Below, in pieces: positions 41,453 through 49,742 of a DNA stretch of 64,000 nucleotides. Position numbers and translations under genes: made by a program. The stretch spans positions 1-64,000 of the IMG/VR virus record IMGVR_UViG_3300007519_000018; one strand, given 5' to 3'. The notes beneath the pieces were generated by a model that was not told the origin of the DNA, ran no database searches, and saw only the letters and a list, made by a program, of their open reading frames with translations. The DNA is from a virus. Position 1 is the first letter of the stretch. Each line of letters opens with the position of its first letter.

Positions 41453-42114
41453 CCGTCAGTCACCTACTCCAACAATTTTCGGAACCATTTCCGAAAGAAG
41501 TTGAACGAAGCCTCAAAAAGGGTGGAGTCAACCTCATCTACATCCCAGTCAGCGAAGTGATCACTCGCCTCAATAATGTTCTGGGTCCTGACAACTGGAC
41601 CTCGGAAATCATCCGTTGCGAACGCGATTCGCTTGATCCCGAGTTCGTCGTCGCCCATGTCCGACTTGTCATAACATTCGAGGGCGAAGACGGCTTCCAG
41701 AAAATGGTTGCAAAGGATGGCGTCGGAGGTCAGAAGATTAAGCGCACGAAGCAGGGCGACATTGTCGACCTTGGTGACGAATTCAAGGGCGCTGTTTCCG
41801 ATGCTCTCAAAAAAACCGCCCAGCAGTTAGGCATCGGTCTCTACCTTGCTCGCACCGGCGAGTCTCTAGCCATCGAAGTCGAAGCGTCGCGTCCTGTTAT
41901 CGACGAAGCAACAGTTGAGTTGTGGACCAAATTCTTGGGCTACACGAAAGAGATGAACGCTGACCAAAAGGCCGAGTTGGGTAACGTTTGGTCGGAGTTC
42001 TCTGACGGAGCACCAAAACCGACCCTCGATACGGCTACGGCAGAAGATTTGGAGTTCCTGATCGTTGAGTCCACCCGCATCTCGCTTGGGGGCGAATGGA
42101 CTGAACAGGAATGA
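41449..42114 (+). CDS. Rad52/Rad22-family single-strand annealing protein
   Basis: A 221-residue protein. Residues about 30-140 contain YIPVSEVITRLNNVLGPDNW, VVAHVRLVITFEGEDG and KDGVGGQK, then LGDEFKGAVSDALKKTAQQLGIGLYL, the Rad52 signature of an annealing core that ends in a helix-rich GDAxKxAArxxGxxLY-like motif. These proteins coat single-stranded DNA and anneal complementary strands during phage recombination or end repair. The gene overlaps a RecB/Cas4-like nuclease gene, the usual annealase plus exonuclease pairing. Confidence 0.9.
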   Translation: MTVSHLLQQFSEPFPKEVERSLKKGGVNLIYIPVSEVITRLNNVLGPDNWTSEIIRCERDSLDPEFVVAHVRLVITFEGEDGFQKMVAKDGVGGQKIKRTKQGDIVDLGDEFKGAVSDALKKTAQQLGIGLYLARTGESLAIEVEASRPVIDEATVELWTKFLGYTKEMNADQKAELGNVWSEFSDGAPKPTLDTATAEDLEFLIVESTRISLGGEWTEQE

Positions 42115-42896
42115 CGAATTTGGTGGTCGAGCCACTCGTTCCCCCTCCGCATCTTTCTCCATCGTCAATGGGGACGTTCAATCAGTGCCCGCAGAAATTT
42201 AGGTACAGCAAGATTGAACAAATATCCGATGAGCCAACTTCTGCAACCCTGATGGGCAACTTCGTACACGAAGTCCTCGAATATTTTTACGCCGCCCAAA
42301 GCGAACACAGGACAATCGGAACGCTTAAGACTTTGGCGAGTACAACGTGGGAGAAGAGCGATTGGCTGGATCGAGTCACCCCTTGGATCGGCAATGACGC
42401 TGAAGTGATCAGAATGTTCCGTTGGAACTCTTGGTGGTGTCTGGAAAACATCTTCAAGGTCGAACAACCAGAGACCGTAGATCCAACCTATATCGAATAC
42501 GAACTGAATGGCGATCTCGCAGGGGTGAGGTTGAAGGGATTCATTGACCGTCTGACGATCAACGACACAGAGACGGTCATCGCCGATTACAAGACAGGCA
42601 AAACTCCGCAACCGAAGTGGGTTGCCGACAAGTTTTTGCAGTTGAAGATTTATGGTTCCCTAACTGTCGAACTTGGTGTTGGGCGACCCGATTATCTTTC
42701 CCTGTTGTATCTAAAAGACGGAACCCTTTTCCGTCACGAATTCACGGATGACGACATCGAGGAGACTCGCGTCTACGTCAGGACAACAAAAGATGCCATC
42801 GATAAGGCGTGCGCCACTCACGAGTTCGAAACCCGAAAGTCACGATTGTGTGACTGGTGCGCATACAAGCGCATCTGCCCAGCATGGAGACGTTAA
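42111..42896 (+). CDS. RecB/Cas4-like PD-(D/E)XK exonuclease with Fe-S cysteines
   Basis: A 261-residue nuclease. LSPSSMGTFNQCPQKF gives the first Cys of a four-Cys cluster; CDWCAYKRICP at the C-terminus gives the other three, as in Cas4/AddB-type Fe-S nucleases. MGNFVHEVLE supplies the conserved His, VRLKGFIDRL the Asp, and VIADYKTGK the D/E-x-K pair. QLKIYG is the following QxxxY motif. It would resect DNA to give 3' single strands for the Rad52-like protein encoded just upstream (ATGA overlap). Confidence 0.9.
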   Translation: MTNLVVEPLVPPPHLSPSSMGTFNQCPQKFRYSKIEQISDEPTSATLMGNFVHEVLEYFYAAQSEHRTIGTLKTLASTTWEKSDWLDRVTPWIGNDAEVIRMFRWNSWWCLENIFKVEQPETVDPTYIEYELNGDLAGVRLKGFIDRLTINDTETVIADYKTGKTPQPKWVADKFLQLKIYGSLTVELGVGRPDYLSLLYLKDGTLFRHEFTDDDIEETRVYVRTTKDAIDKACATHEFETRKSRLCDWCAYKRICPAWRR

Positions 42897-43399
42897 TGCT
42901 TACCGATGACATTTTTGCGCAGATGGTCGCCGAGGAAGTGAAGAACAAACTTACACCATCGCGAAGATCAGAGTTGATGCAAAAAGAGAATTGGGACAGG
43001 TGGAAGCGCGCCCTAGGAGGTCTCATGAACAACATCAACGAACAGATCGACTCCCTAAAAATTGACGCCGAGGCGGACCATTCCCGCTATCGGGCAATGG
43101 GTAGCGATGGCAAGAATCTTGTGGAGATGGCGGAGGCTGCATATTCGCAGCGGTTAAAGAAAATCAATCGCTTTAGATTCCATGTAGAGAATCGTCTCGC
43201 TCAAGTTGACAGCATGATTCAGGGTAAGGGATTGGTTGAGGAGGCGTCATCTAATGATGTCGAGTTCTACAGGAACGCGATTGAAGAGCATCGAAAGCTG
43301 CTAGACCAGCACGACATAGAGGCAACGGCGGTGGATAAAGCCCTGTGGGCGGCTCTTGAGCGCAGATGGGAATTCGATCAGATTAAGGTGGATTGGTAA
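42896..43399 (+). CDS. helical protein of unknown function in the recombination block
   Basis: A 167-residue protein; the start MLTDDIFAQM at 42896 overlaps the preceding TAA by one base (TAATG). Long charged helices are evident (NRLAQVDSMIQ; YRNAIEEHRKLLDQHDIEATAVDKALWAALERRWEFD), likely coiled coil. Family not recognised. Confidence 0.7.
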   Translation: MLTDDIFAQMVAEEVKNKLTPSRRSELMQKENWDRWKRALGGLMNNINEQIDSLKIDAEADHSRYRAMGSDGKNLVEMAEAAYSQRLKKINRFRFHVENRLAQVDSMIQGKGLVEEASSNDVEFYRNAIEEHRKLLDQHDIEATAVDKALWAALERRWEFDQIKVDW

Positions 43400-43752
43400 T
43401 GAAAAGAACTCCCTTGAATAAGAAATCCTCCCTAAAGCGAAGTGGCTTTTCTCGCCGCCGGAGCAAGAAAATGGAGGAGACTTACAAGGAGCGTCGAAAG
43501 CTGGTGGAACGCATGTTGGGCGAGCAGCCGTATTGCCAAGCGTGCCCTGTTTTCGCCAGACATGATGGAGTTGCTACATATGTCAGGAATGGGAGCGTTG
43601 ACATCCATGAACTTGTTCGACGAAGTCAGGGTGGATCGATCTTGGATGAGTCGAACTGTATGGCTGTGTGTCGGCCTTGTCATATGCGTATTGGAAATAA
43701 CCCACAACTTGCTTTCGATTTAGGTCTCGCTAAAAAGAGTTGGGAAAGATGA
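43399..43752 (+). CDS. HNH endonuclease-like protein
   Basis: A 117-residue protein starting at ATG 43399 (TAATG overlap). The N-terminus is highly basic (MKRTPLNKKSSLKRSGFSRRRSKK). A CQAC pair, then VDIHELVRRSQGGSI, then NCMAVCRPCHMRIGNNP give the HNH/treble-clef layout with two CxxC pairs, His at VDIHE, Asn at ESN and His in PCHMRI. HNH enzymes nick or cut DNA; in phages they help packaging or homing. Placement between recombination genes suggests a DNA-processing role. Confidence 0.8.
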   Translation: MKRTPLNKKSSLKRSGFSRRRSKKMEETYKERRKLVERMLGEQPYCQACPVFARHDGVATYVRNGSVDIHELVRRSQGGSILDESNCMAVCRPCHMRIGNNPQLAFDLGLAKKSWER

Positions 43753-44261
43753 TTCCTTTAGGTATCGATCCTTCGCTTACGTCATCTGGTTTCTGTGTTG
43801 GGGACAAGATGTTTAGCTATAACCCTAAAACGAAAGGCGTGGAGAGACTTATCGAGATCCGGGATTTGATGATTTCGCTGATCGAAGATGAATCTGTTGA
43901 TGCCGTAGTAATCGAAGGTTACGCCTTTGGCGCACGCAACTCTCATGCGCATGGGCTTGGAGAACTTGGCGGAGTGCTGCGGGTTGCTGTACGCGAAGCA
44001 GATATTTGCTTGGTGGACGTCCCACCCACTCTTCGCGCGAAGTTTGCTACTGGTAGAGGAAACGCAAGTAAATCTGAGGTCGTCAGCGCCGTTTCTGCTC
44101 GAACCGGAATCCTTTTCGAGGGCAGAGGCGCTGATGACATGTGTGACGCTTGGCTGTTTAGGGAGATGGCGTGGGCGGCGAAGGGTAGAAGCAAATATGA
44201 GTGGCCAAAACTGAACTTGGACGCTTTGGAAAAAATTGACTGGACCGAACTTCCATTTTAA
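43749..44261 (+). CDS. RuvC-like Holliday-junction resolvase
   Basis: A 170-residue protein starting at ATG 43749 (ATGA overlap). GIDPSLTSSGF gives the first acidic residue (Asp7), VVIEGYAFG the Glu (Glu56), and GRGADDMCDAW the last two Asp (Asp130 and Asp133). This is the RNase H-fold RuvC arrangement. It resolves branched DNA before packaging. The KFATGRGNASKSEV basic segment is also typical. It closes the recombination group. Confidence 0.88.
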   Translation: MIPLGIDPSLTSSGFCVGDKMFSYNPKTKGVERLIEIRDLMISLIEDESVDAVVIEGYAFGARNSHAHGLGELGGVLRVAVREADICLVDVPPTLRAKFATGRGNASKSEVVSAVSARTGILFEGRGADDMCDAWLFREMAWAAKGRSKYEWPKLNLDALEKIDWTELPF

Positions 44262-44269
44262 GGAGCATT

Positions 44270-44614
44270 ATGAACAGGCGATCACAACCTATTAGTCAAG
44301 TTGAGATTGAAGAAAGTCTTTTGCGTCTCGTAGACGATCTGGAAGATGAGACTGAAGCATTCGAAGTCCTCTCAGAAGATCTCGCAAAGAAAGAGTCGCT
44401 CTACAAAGCAAATTGGGCGAAAGAGTACCTTGGTGCAAAAGGCTCCATCAAGGAACGCGAGTCATGGGCTGATTACAAAATGGCTGACGCTCACTACGAC
44501 TACAAGATTGCCGAGGCTCTACTGAAGGCAAAGCGTGAAAAATTGTTGTCGTTGCGGACGGCTATCGACGCCATGAGAACACTGAATGCAAATGTTCGCG
44601 CTCAGGTTGTGTGA
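44270..44614 (+). CDS. coiled-coil protein of unknown function
   Basis: A 114-residue, strongly charged helical protein (VDDLEDETEAFEVLSEDLAKK; YKIAEALLKAKREKLLSLR) with AAGGAG upstream. Similar small helical proteins accompany recombination genes in other phages, from memory, but no function is known to me. Its TGA overlaps the next start (TGATG). Confidence 0.7.
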   Translation: MNRRSQPISQVEIEESLLRLVDDLEDETEAFEVLSEDLAKKESLYKANWAKEYLGAKGSIKERESWADYKMADAHYDYKIAEALLKAKREKLLSLRTAIDAMRTLNANVRAQVV

Positions 44615-45231
44615 TGAGTTCTGATCGTTACAACTCGTTCCCTATAGTGTCGCTGAATGGGTACGTTGCAGATTTAAGTTCCGGCTACGGCATCAAAAAT
44701 GACGTAATTGTTTCTCAGATCATCGACTATGACCAAGTGGTTGATCCAACCGGAAAGATGTCGCTAGAGAACAACCACACCTATTACGAGGACAACCTTC
44801 TCCCTGACACCGAAGAAATAGAGCATCTGAAGAGTGTCATCGTTGAAATCATGTCGGACATAACCGGGCGAGATTATCTGATCACCGAAAGTTGGTCGAT
44901 CATTCTCGAATCGGGCCAATCGATATCCGCTCACTCTCATAACGTCCACGCCGCGGTCGACCTGAACGAATATTTCGCTTTTGCATACTATCCGTTCGCT
45001 CCCGCCGGGTCGTGCTCCCTGCAGTTTCTTTCGACCCACAGCAACACGATCAGCACGACTGTTTCAGCGGGAATCAAAACTGGGACTTTGTTGATCTTCA
45101 ACTCCTACCTCCTCCACTGGACCAACCGTCAAATGGGTGGATCGGACAGGGTCAGCGTGAGTGGCAATCTTGCTCCAGTTTCCCCGACTACGGTGCCAAT
45201 GGACGACTGGTCGAAATACTCTAAAGGATAA
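44614..45231 (+). CDS. 2OG-Fe(II) oxygenase-family protein
   Basis: A 205-residue protein. ESWSIILESGQSISAHSHNVH gives the first metal ligands (His-x-His rather than His-x-Asp), FAFAYYPFAPAGSCSLQFL the following strands, and GTLLIFNSYLLHWTNRQMGG then DRVSVSGNL the distal His and the Arg that binds 2-oxoglutarate. This is the order in the oxygenase family Pfam calls 2OG-FeII_Oxy_5, common in marine and freshwater phages. Substrate unknown. Third oxygenase-like gene of the window. Confidence 0.75.
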   Translation: MSSDRYNSFPIVSLNGYVADLSSGYGIKNDVIVSQIIDYDQVVDPTGKMSLENNHTYYEDNLLPDTEEIEHLKSVIVEIMSDITGRDYLITESWSIILESGQSISAHSHNVHAAVDLNEYFAFAYYPFAPAGSCSLQFLSTHSNTISTTVSAGIKTGTLLIFNSYLLHWTNRQMGGSDRVSVSGNLAPVSPTTVPMDDWSKYSKG

Positions 45232-45241
45232 ATACTTAGCC

Positions 45242-46027
45242 ATGATTGAAAACATCGATAAATCTCTCAAAAGTTTACTCGTCGACATCGACGGCCTTCG
45301 CCCCTTGGAAGGTAATCCTCGAAAGGGAAACGTGGATGCGATCATGGCGTCGTACCGAGAGTTCGGTCAGATGAAACCCATCGTGATTCACGTAAGTGAC
45401 GATGGTTCCAAAACCGTGAAAACCGTGATTGCGGGCAACCATCAGTTGGAGGCGGCGCGACGACTGGGCTGGACGCAAATAGCGGCCGTCCAAATGGATG
45501 TCGATCCAGAAAAAGCCGTAGCGTTTGCTCTTGCTGACAATAGGACGACGGAAATGGGTCACAGCGATTCCGCTCTCGTCTACGATTTGATGCAGACGAT
45601 TCAAGAGTCCGACTACGATGATCTTTTTGAAAATCTTGGGTGGGACGAATTCGAAATTGCTGTTCTCGAAGAATTTTCCTACAGCCAGTCAGGCGATGTT
45701 GCTTCCTCTGGCGGTTTCACGCCGCCGGTAATCACTGTTCCGGATCCCTTCCAGTTCAACGTTGAGCCCGCCGTTGACGGCGAGGAAGCGCGAATCGTTG
45801 CTGGCCCAGACGTCGACCACAAGCAGGTCGCGATTCAAGGGAGTACCGTGGCATCGCCGGGCTCTGCACCTCAAGCGGTCGTTCAATACACACTTGTTTT
45901 TGATGACCCGGCCCAGCAGCGACGATGGTACGACTTTATTCGTTGGCTGCGGAACGACGTTGGTTACGACGGTGACACTACGGCTCAAAAAATAATTTCG
46001 TTCATCGATGCGCACTCGGAAGTGTGA
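45242..46027 (+). CDS. ParB/sulfiredoxin-fold protein, first of a pair
   Basis: A 261-residue protein starting at ATG 45242. The ParB-like domain (about 1-130) has GLRPLEGNPRKGNVDAIMAS, then IAGNHQLEAARRLGW (the phosphate/nucleotide-binding box), and FALADNRTTE. After a Pro/Ser-rich linker a separate C-terminal piece of about 60 residues follows (YTLVFDDPAQQRRWYDFIRW). Members of this fold act as DNA-binding CTPases, nucleases or ATPases. It is followed by a tiny ORF and a PAPS-reductase-like gene, as in IbrA/IbrB-type pairs. Confidence 0.85.
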   Translation: MIENIDKSLKSLLVDIDGLRPLEGNPRKGNVDAIMASYREFGQMKPIVIHVSDDGSKTVKTVIAGNHQLEAARRLGWTQIAAVQMDVDPEKAVAFALADNRTTEMGHSDSALVYDLMQTIQESDYDDLFENLGWDEFEIAVLEEFSYSQSGDVASSGGFTPPVITVPDPFQFNVEPAVDGEEARIVAGPDVDHKQVAIQGSTVASPGSAPQAVVQYTLVFDDPAQQRRWYDFIRWLRNDVGYDGDTTAQKIISFIDAHSEV

Positions 46028-46028
46028 T

Positions 46029-46148
46029 GTGGTTTACGAATATGGATTTGTTGAACTCGATGACGCGATGGCAGATGAAGCATTCTTCAAGAAAAAAACT
46101 CCGGTAACATTTGCATCTTGGGTGGGAAACGGTACAGTTGGTCCATGA
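46029..46148 (+). CDS. 39-residue protein inside the ParB / PAPS-reductase cassette
   Basis: GTG at 46029 to TGA at 46146-46148. The product reads MVYEYGFVELDDAMADEAFF and ends in FASWVGNGTVGP. Its stop overlaps the start of the PAPS-reductase-like gene as ATGA, and it begins 2 bases after the ParB stop, so it is well placed for coupled translation. A second frame in the same gap gives a 26-residue peptide, which looks less natural. Confidence 0.5.
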   Translation: MVYEYGFVELDDAMADEAFFKKKTPVTFASWVGNGTVGP

Positions 46149-47293
46149 CTCGACAGAGAATGTTCTTAGACATGAGTTGCGTAGACGCCGCTCGCGAGCG
46201 CATCCGTCACGTCTACGACACGTTCGACACTGTCTGCGTCCAGTTTTCCGGAGGCAAAGATTCGACGGCTGTCCTGTACCTTGCCAAGGAGCTTCACGAA
46301 GAGCGTGGCCTCGGTCCGGTCAAGGTTATTTTTAGAGACGAGGAGATGGTCTCGCCCGTCGTCCTTGATTACGTCGAAAAGGTACGCAACTTCGACTGGA
46401 TTGACATGGAGTGGTACTGCCTCCCATACGGAGCAGAGATCTGGGTTCTGGGCCGTCGCGAACCAATCCTTCTCTGGGACGAAAAACGCCGCAAAAACGG
46501 GCGCCTCGTGCGGGATTTCCCCGAAGGTGCAATTACTGGATACCACTTCGGTATTGATCACACCGAGGGCTTGCCTGAGTCGGTTGACTATTACACGATG
46601 CAGGGCAAAAAGGGTTCAACCGCATTCATTACTGGCGTTCGCGCCGCGGAGTCAATGGTTCGCTATAGATCATGTGTTCAGAAGTTGCATGAAAATTACA
46701 TCGTGAAGCCGTATCGGATGAAGAGCAGCATTCCGATGAAATTTGCAAAGATTATCTACGACTGGAACACGAACGACGTTTTTAAATTCATCTCGGAAGA
46801 GCATGACGCCCCCTATTGTGAGTACTACGACTTGGCGGCGATTACGGGGTCGAACACCAGAGTTGGCATCCCACTCCACTCCGTGGCAATCAGGAGAATC
46901 GGTGATCTCGTAGCGACTGAGCCAGATTTCTACGATCGGCTATGGGAGTGCTTCCCCCAGATCGACGCTCAGCGCAGATGGTGGAAGGATTATGACATCG
47001 AGGCTGTTATTGAGAACTATTCCCAGATGGGCTGGGATGGGGTCAAGCAGGTTATCGATACGTTAATGCTTGGATCCGCCGAGCGTTCGCGGGCGCAGGC
47101 GTATACGGCTGATTTTCGTCGCAAGCACGCTAAGGACCCATATTCGTATCCAATGAACTGGCTAATACGAAACCTGATACTGAATGAAATTACAGTTGCT
47201 GCTGCAGCGCCAGTAGGACCGGGGACGAGGGCCGATACCCTGCGTAAGAAGGCTCGTCAAAAACTAGCGGAAGAGCAAATTAATGCAAATTGA
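46145..47293 (+). CDS. PAPS reductase-like PP-loop ATPase (IbrA-like)
   Basis: A 382-residue protein; start ATG at 46145 chosen because of the ATGA overlap. VCVQFSGGKDSTAVL (SGGKDS at residues 35-40) is the PP-loop that adenylates substrates in PAPS reductases and sulfurtransferases. VKVIFRDEEMVSPVV and FITGVRAAESMVRYR continue the fold. KIIYDWNTNDVFKFI and the YDLAA segment are typical of the IbrA/DUF3440-like branch. Family members assimilate sulfate, thiolate tRNA or modify DNA sulfur (DndC). The Cys used by true PAPS reductases for catalysis (ECGIH) is absent at the C-terminus, so sulfate reduction is unlikely. Flanked by two ParB-like genes. Confidence 0.85.
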   Translation: MTRQRMFLDMSCVDAARERIRHVYDTFDTVCVQFSGGKDSTAVLYLAKELHEERGLGPVKVIFRDEEMVSPVVLDYVEKVRNFDWIDMEWYCLPYGAEIWVLGRREPILLWDEKRRKNGRLVRDFPEGAITGYHFGIDHTEGLPESVDYYTMQGKKGSTAFITGVRAAESMVRYRSCVQKLHENYIVKPYRMKSSIPMKFAKIIYDWNTNDVFKFISEEHDAPYCEYYDLAAITGSNTRVGIPLHSVAIRRIGDLVATEPDFYDRLWECFPQIDAQRRWWKDYDIEAVIENYSQMGWDGVKQVIDTLMLGSAERSRAQAYTADFRRKHAKDPYSYPMNWLIRNLILNEITVAAAAPVGPGTRADTLRKKARQKLAEEQINAN

Positions 47294-47834
47294 AATGGTT
47301 CCAACCGAAGAGTTGAACATTCCATCTTGGAACGCAACACATATTCTTAGACCGGATCTTCTGGTTTTAGCGGAGTCGATGGCCACTGACGGAGCGCTTT
47401 CGCCCTTGATCGTTCAGCGTTCTGGCTCGAACATCATTGATGGCTCTCAACGGCTAAAGTTGATTCTTGGCAACAAGCACCTTTTAGAGATGTTTCCTGA
47501 GGTTCCGGTTCTCTGGAAAGATGTTTCAGACACAAAGGCCATGGTTATGCACGTCCAACTCAATCGCGGTCGCGGTTCAGTTGTGGCGAAACGATTGTCG
47601 GCGATTGTTCGGACCTTGTTTCGCAGCCGGGCCATGAATGTTGTCGACTTTAAAAATAGTTTTTGCATGAAGGGCGATGAATTGGAACTGCTGCTTGATG
47701 GAACAATTCTCAAGCAGCGGAAAGTCGCAAACCATAGATATTCTCGTGCTTGGGTTCCCGTCGAAGCACCTCCGGGGACGATTGAGTCGGAAGGGTCCTT
47801 TAGGGCCGAGGTGCCTCCAAATCAGGACCGGTAA
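47283..47834 (+). CDS. second ParB/sulfiredoxin-fold protein
   Basis: A 183-residue protein. VPTEELNIPSWNATHILRPD and LIVQRSGSNIIDGSQRLKLI match ParB boxes, with IDGSQR in place of GNHQLE. FRSRAMNVVDFKNSF may begin a small helical domain. The start overlaps the PAPS-reductase-like stop by 11 bases. Its divergence from the first ParB protein suggests the two are not recent duplicates. Confidence 0.75.
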   Translation: MQIEMVPTEELNIPSWNATHILRPDLLVLAESMATDGALSPLIVQRSGSNIIDGSQRLKLILGNKHLLEMFPEVPVLWKDVSDTKAMVMHVQLNRGRGSVVAKRLSAIVRTLFRSRAMNVVDFKNSFCMKGDELELLLDGTILKQRKVANHRYSRAWVPVEAPPGTIESEGSFRAEVPPNQDR

Positions 47835-47860
47835 AAACCCGACGAAGTCTTTATTGGTGC

Positions 47861-47866
47861 TACAAT
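47861..47866 (+). promoter_or_regulatory. candidate -10 element (TACAAT) before the head-tail genes
   Basis: TACAAT in the 68-base gap upstream of the small basic protein; ribosome site AAAGGGG lies before the ATG at 47903. Part of the TACAAT set in this genome. Confidence 0.4.
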
Positions 47867-47902
47867 TGGCATGTAACAACCACTTTTCGAAAGGGGTGCA
47901 AC

Positions 47903-48055
47903 ATGAATCAACCGAAGAAAAGAAGTCGAGCCTTTAGACGTTCTGGTAAAAAGCGTCGTGTAGCCCGCTCAATTCGTCAGCTTCTAACACGCAAGCTGAC
48001 ACGAGATAAACGGATTCGAGATATCGTCAAAAAACGTCGTTTGAAGATAGTCTAA
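47903..48055 (+). CDS. 50-residue highly basic protein
   Basis: ATG at 47903, TAA at 48053-48055. About half of the residues are Arg or Lys (MNQPKKRSRAFRRSGKKRR...), with a likely helix LLTRKLTRDKRIRDIVKK. A good ribosome site (AAAGGGG) and upstream TACAAT support expression. It probably binds DNA or RNA, or is a small virion component. Family not recognised. Confidence 0.65.
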   Translation: MNQPKKRSRAFRRSGKKRRVARSIRQLLTRKLTRDKRIRDIVKKRRLKIV

Positions 48056-48058
48056 TTT

Positions 48059-48685
48059 GTGCTCGTTTCAATTTACGATTTGACGACTTATATGGACATC
48101 ACGTTTTCGCTGCGTCAACAAGATGCGGCGGAAATGGTGTTGGATGGTCTTCAGAGTGAAATGGAGACCTATCTTCGTCGCCCAATCGAGGCATCCAGTT
48201 CTGTAGAGGAGCACACGCTCGACAACAACCATGTTGGCGTTCCGATGTCGTCGTTTTTCTACAATACGTCTCTTGGTGCGACGATGTCGCCGATCAGTTA
48301 TACCCAGCCGCCCACCACCCTCTACCTTGCGAACACTCCGATTGTTGGCGTTTCTCAAGTTCGGATCAAGCAGAATCTCCAAACTGAGTGGGTTGTAATG
48401 GAGAACGAACGTGACTATGTCGTCCGGCGTTATGGTCTAGATTTATACAGAGGCTGGGCAGATGATCGCGTCGAGATCACCTACAGCGCCGGTCTAGATG
48501 GTGAAAATATCAAGGTTTTCAAGTTGATGATCTTGCGTGCCGCTACTCGGGAAATGCAAAACATGCATGACGATGTCGTGGGCGTCAAAGATCTCGAACC
48601 AAGAAATGTTGCAGTCGCAGAAACTGGCTTCCTTGACAGAGAACTTATGATCTTGAAGAAGTATCGACGTGTGCGAGTTGGCTGA
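48059..48685 (+). CDS. head-tail connector (gp6-like adaptor)
   Basis: A 208-residue protein starting GTG at 48059. The pattern of an N-terminal helical part (AEMVLDGLQSEMETYLRRPI), then LANTPIVGVSQVRI, YVVRRYGLDLYRGW and VEITYSAGLDG, then a C-terminal helix, fits the adaptor that binds under the portal. Its place just before a tail-completion protein and a terminator-like protein supports this. Confidence 0.75.
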   Translation: MLVSIYDLTTYMDITFSLRQQDAAEMVLDGLQSEMETYLRRPIEASSSVEEHTLDNNHVGVPMSSFFYNTSLGATMSPISYTQPPTTLYLANTPIVGVSQVRIKQNLQTEWVVMENERDYVVRRYGLDLYRGWADDRVEITYSAGLDGENIKVFKLMILRAATREMQNMHDDVVGVKDLEPRNVAVAETGFLDRELMILKKYRRVRVG

Positions 48686-49143
48686 TGGGTAAAATCCACA
48701 TCGATCTCGATTGGGATCCGACGGACATGCGAGATCAGGTCACCGACATGGATGACAGATCTGACGAATTCAAACCTATTTTCCGAAAAATGCAGCGATA
48801 CTTTGAAAACGAATGGTCTGAGAATATAATGGCGAACGGCCTAAAAGTCGGTGGGTGGAAACCTCTCGATGCAGAATATGCTGCATGGAAATCTAAGCAT
48901 GTTCCCGGCGCTCCACCCATGATCAGATCTGGATCCCTTTTCTCAAGCCTTCGAGACCTTCGCGGAGCCCCAAACGAAATAAACAAAACCTCAGCCACGT
49001 TCGGGACAAACATAAAATACGCCAAGTTCCATCAATACGGTACAACCAAAATGTCGAAGCGTGAAATTGTTTACGAACCAGTCGAGTTCCGCAGAGACTG
49101 GGGAGACAAGATCGCTAGATACATCGCGGACGGGCAAGTCTAA
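48685..49143 (+). CDS. tail completion / virion morphogenesis protein (gpS or gp10-like)
   Basis: A 152-residue protein. MIRSGSLFSSLRD, then TFGTNIKYAKFHQYGTTKM, are hallmarks of the Mu gpG / P2 gpS-type tail completion and HK97 gp10-type neck proteins. It would help join head and contractile tail. TGATG overlap upstream, TAATG downstream. Confidence 0.85.
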   Translation: MGKIHIDLDWDPTDMRDQVTDMDDRSDEFKPIFRKMQRYFENEWSENIMANGLKVGGWKPLDAEYAAWKSKHVPGAPPMIRSGSLFSSLRDLRGAPNEINKTSATFGTNIKYAKFHQYGTTKMSKREIVYEPVEFRRDWGDKIARYIADGQV

Positions 49144-49742
49144 TGTTTCTCATGCATGGCGCACATTTCGCCAAATCCTATGTTTCAACATATCTTAATA
49201 ACGATATTCCGACACGGATCGTCTCCTATCGGAACGGATGGAACTTGGATAGCGAACAACTTCCTTCTCCGGAAAAATACCTCACGTACGAGCCGATAGC
49301 ACTGGATGCGTGGCCAACGATTATCACGGTCGCAATCTCAATGTCTGGGATGGAGAGGGACGGCTGGTATAAAGGCAACCCTGAGTATCGGGTCAAATAC
49401 AGTATGCGTACATACGTATGGGTGCGTGACGAGGGCTCCGATGCAGCAACAATGATGCGCGACAGGTTGACGACAGTTGTTCGTTCTGCTCTTCTTGATC
49501 GCCCGTGCTTGAAGGCCACCGATCCTAGAGAAACTTTCATGGCGTTGATTGACGAGGGAACCTTGCGGGAGGAGTACTCGGACCTCACGCTCCTGAAGGG
49601 TGACAGGGTTCTCGCTGGGGCGTATCTTTCTTACGATCTTGAAATCAATGAGATCGTTGCTCGCGAGGACGTTGGGACCGTCTCCGAATTCCAGTTGATG
49701 GAAGTTGTTGCTGGCCCGACTGGGGGGGCGTTTGATTTATGA
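49143..49742 (+). CDS. putative tail terminator
   Basis: A 199-residue protein between the tail completion gene and the sheath gene. YLNNDIPTRIVSYRNGW, then VRYSMRTYVWVRDEG-like KYSMRTYVWV and MMRDRLTTVVRSALL fit a phage tail terminator or neck fold (beta sheet with one long helix). Assignment depends mostly on gene order. Confidence 0.5.
   Translation: MFLMHGAHFAKSYVSTYLNNDIPTRIVSYRNGWNLDSEQLPSPEKYLTYEPIALDAWPTIITVAISMSGMERDGWYKGNPEYRVKYSMRTYVWVRDEGSDAATMMRDRLTTVVRSALLDRPCLKATDPRETFMALIDEGTLREEYSDLTLLKGDRVLAGAYLSYDLEINEIVAREDVGTVSEFQLMEVVAGPTGGAFDL

Noticed and set aside
46129-46144. TACAGT six bases before the PAPS-reductase-like ATG as a leaderless promoter
   Set aside because: The gene starts by ATGA overlap with an upstream short ORF, so coupled translation explains it better.
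47283-47834. ParB-like genes as a plasmid-type partition system
   Set aside because: No ParA ATPase or parS-like repeats are nearby; the partner is a PP-loop enzyme.
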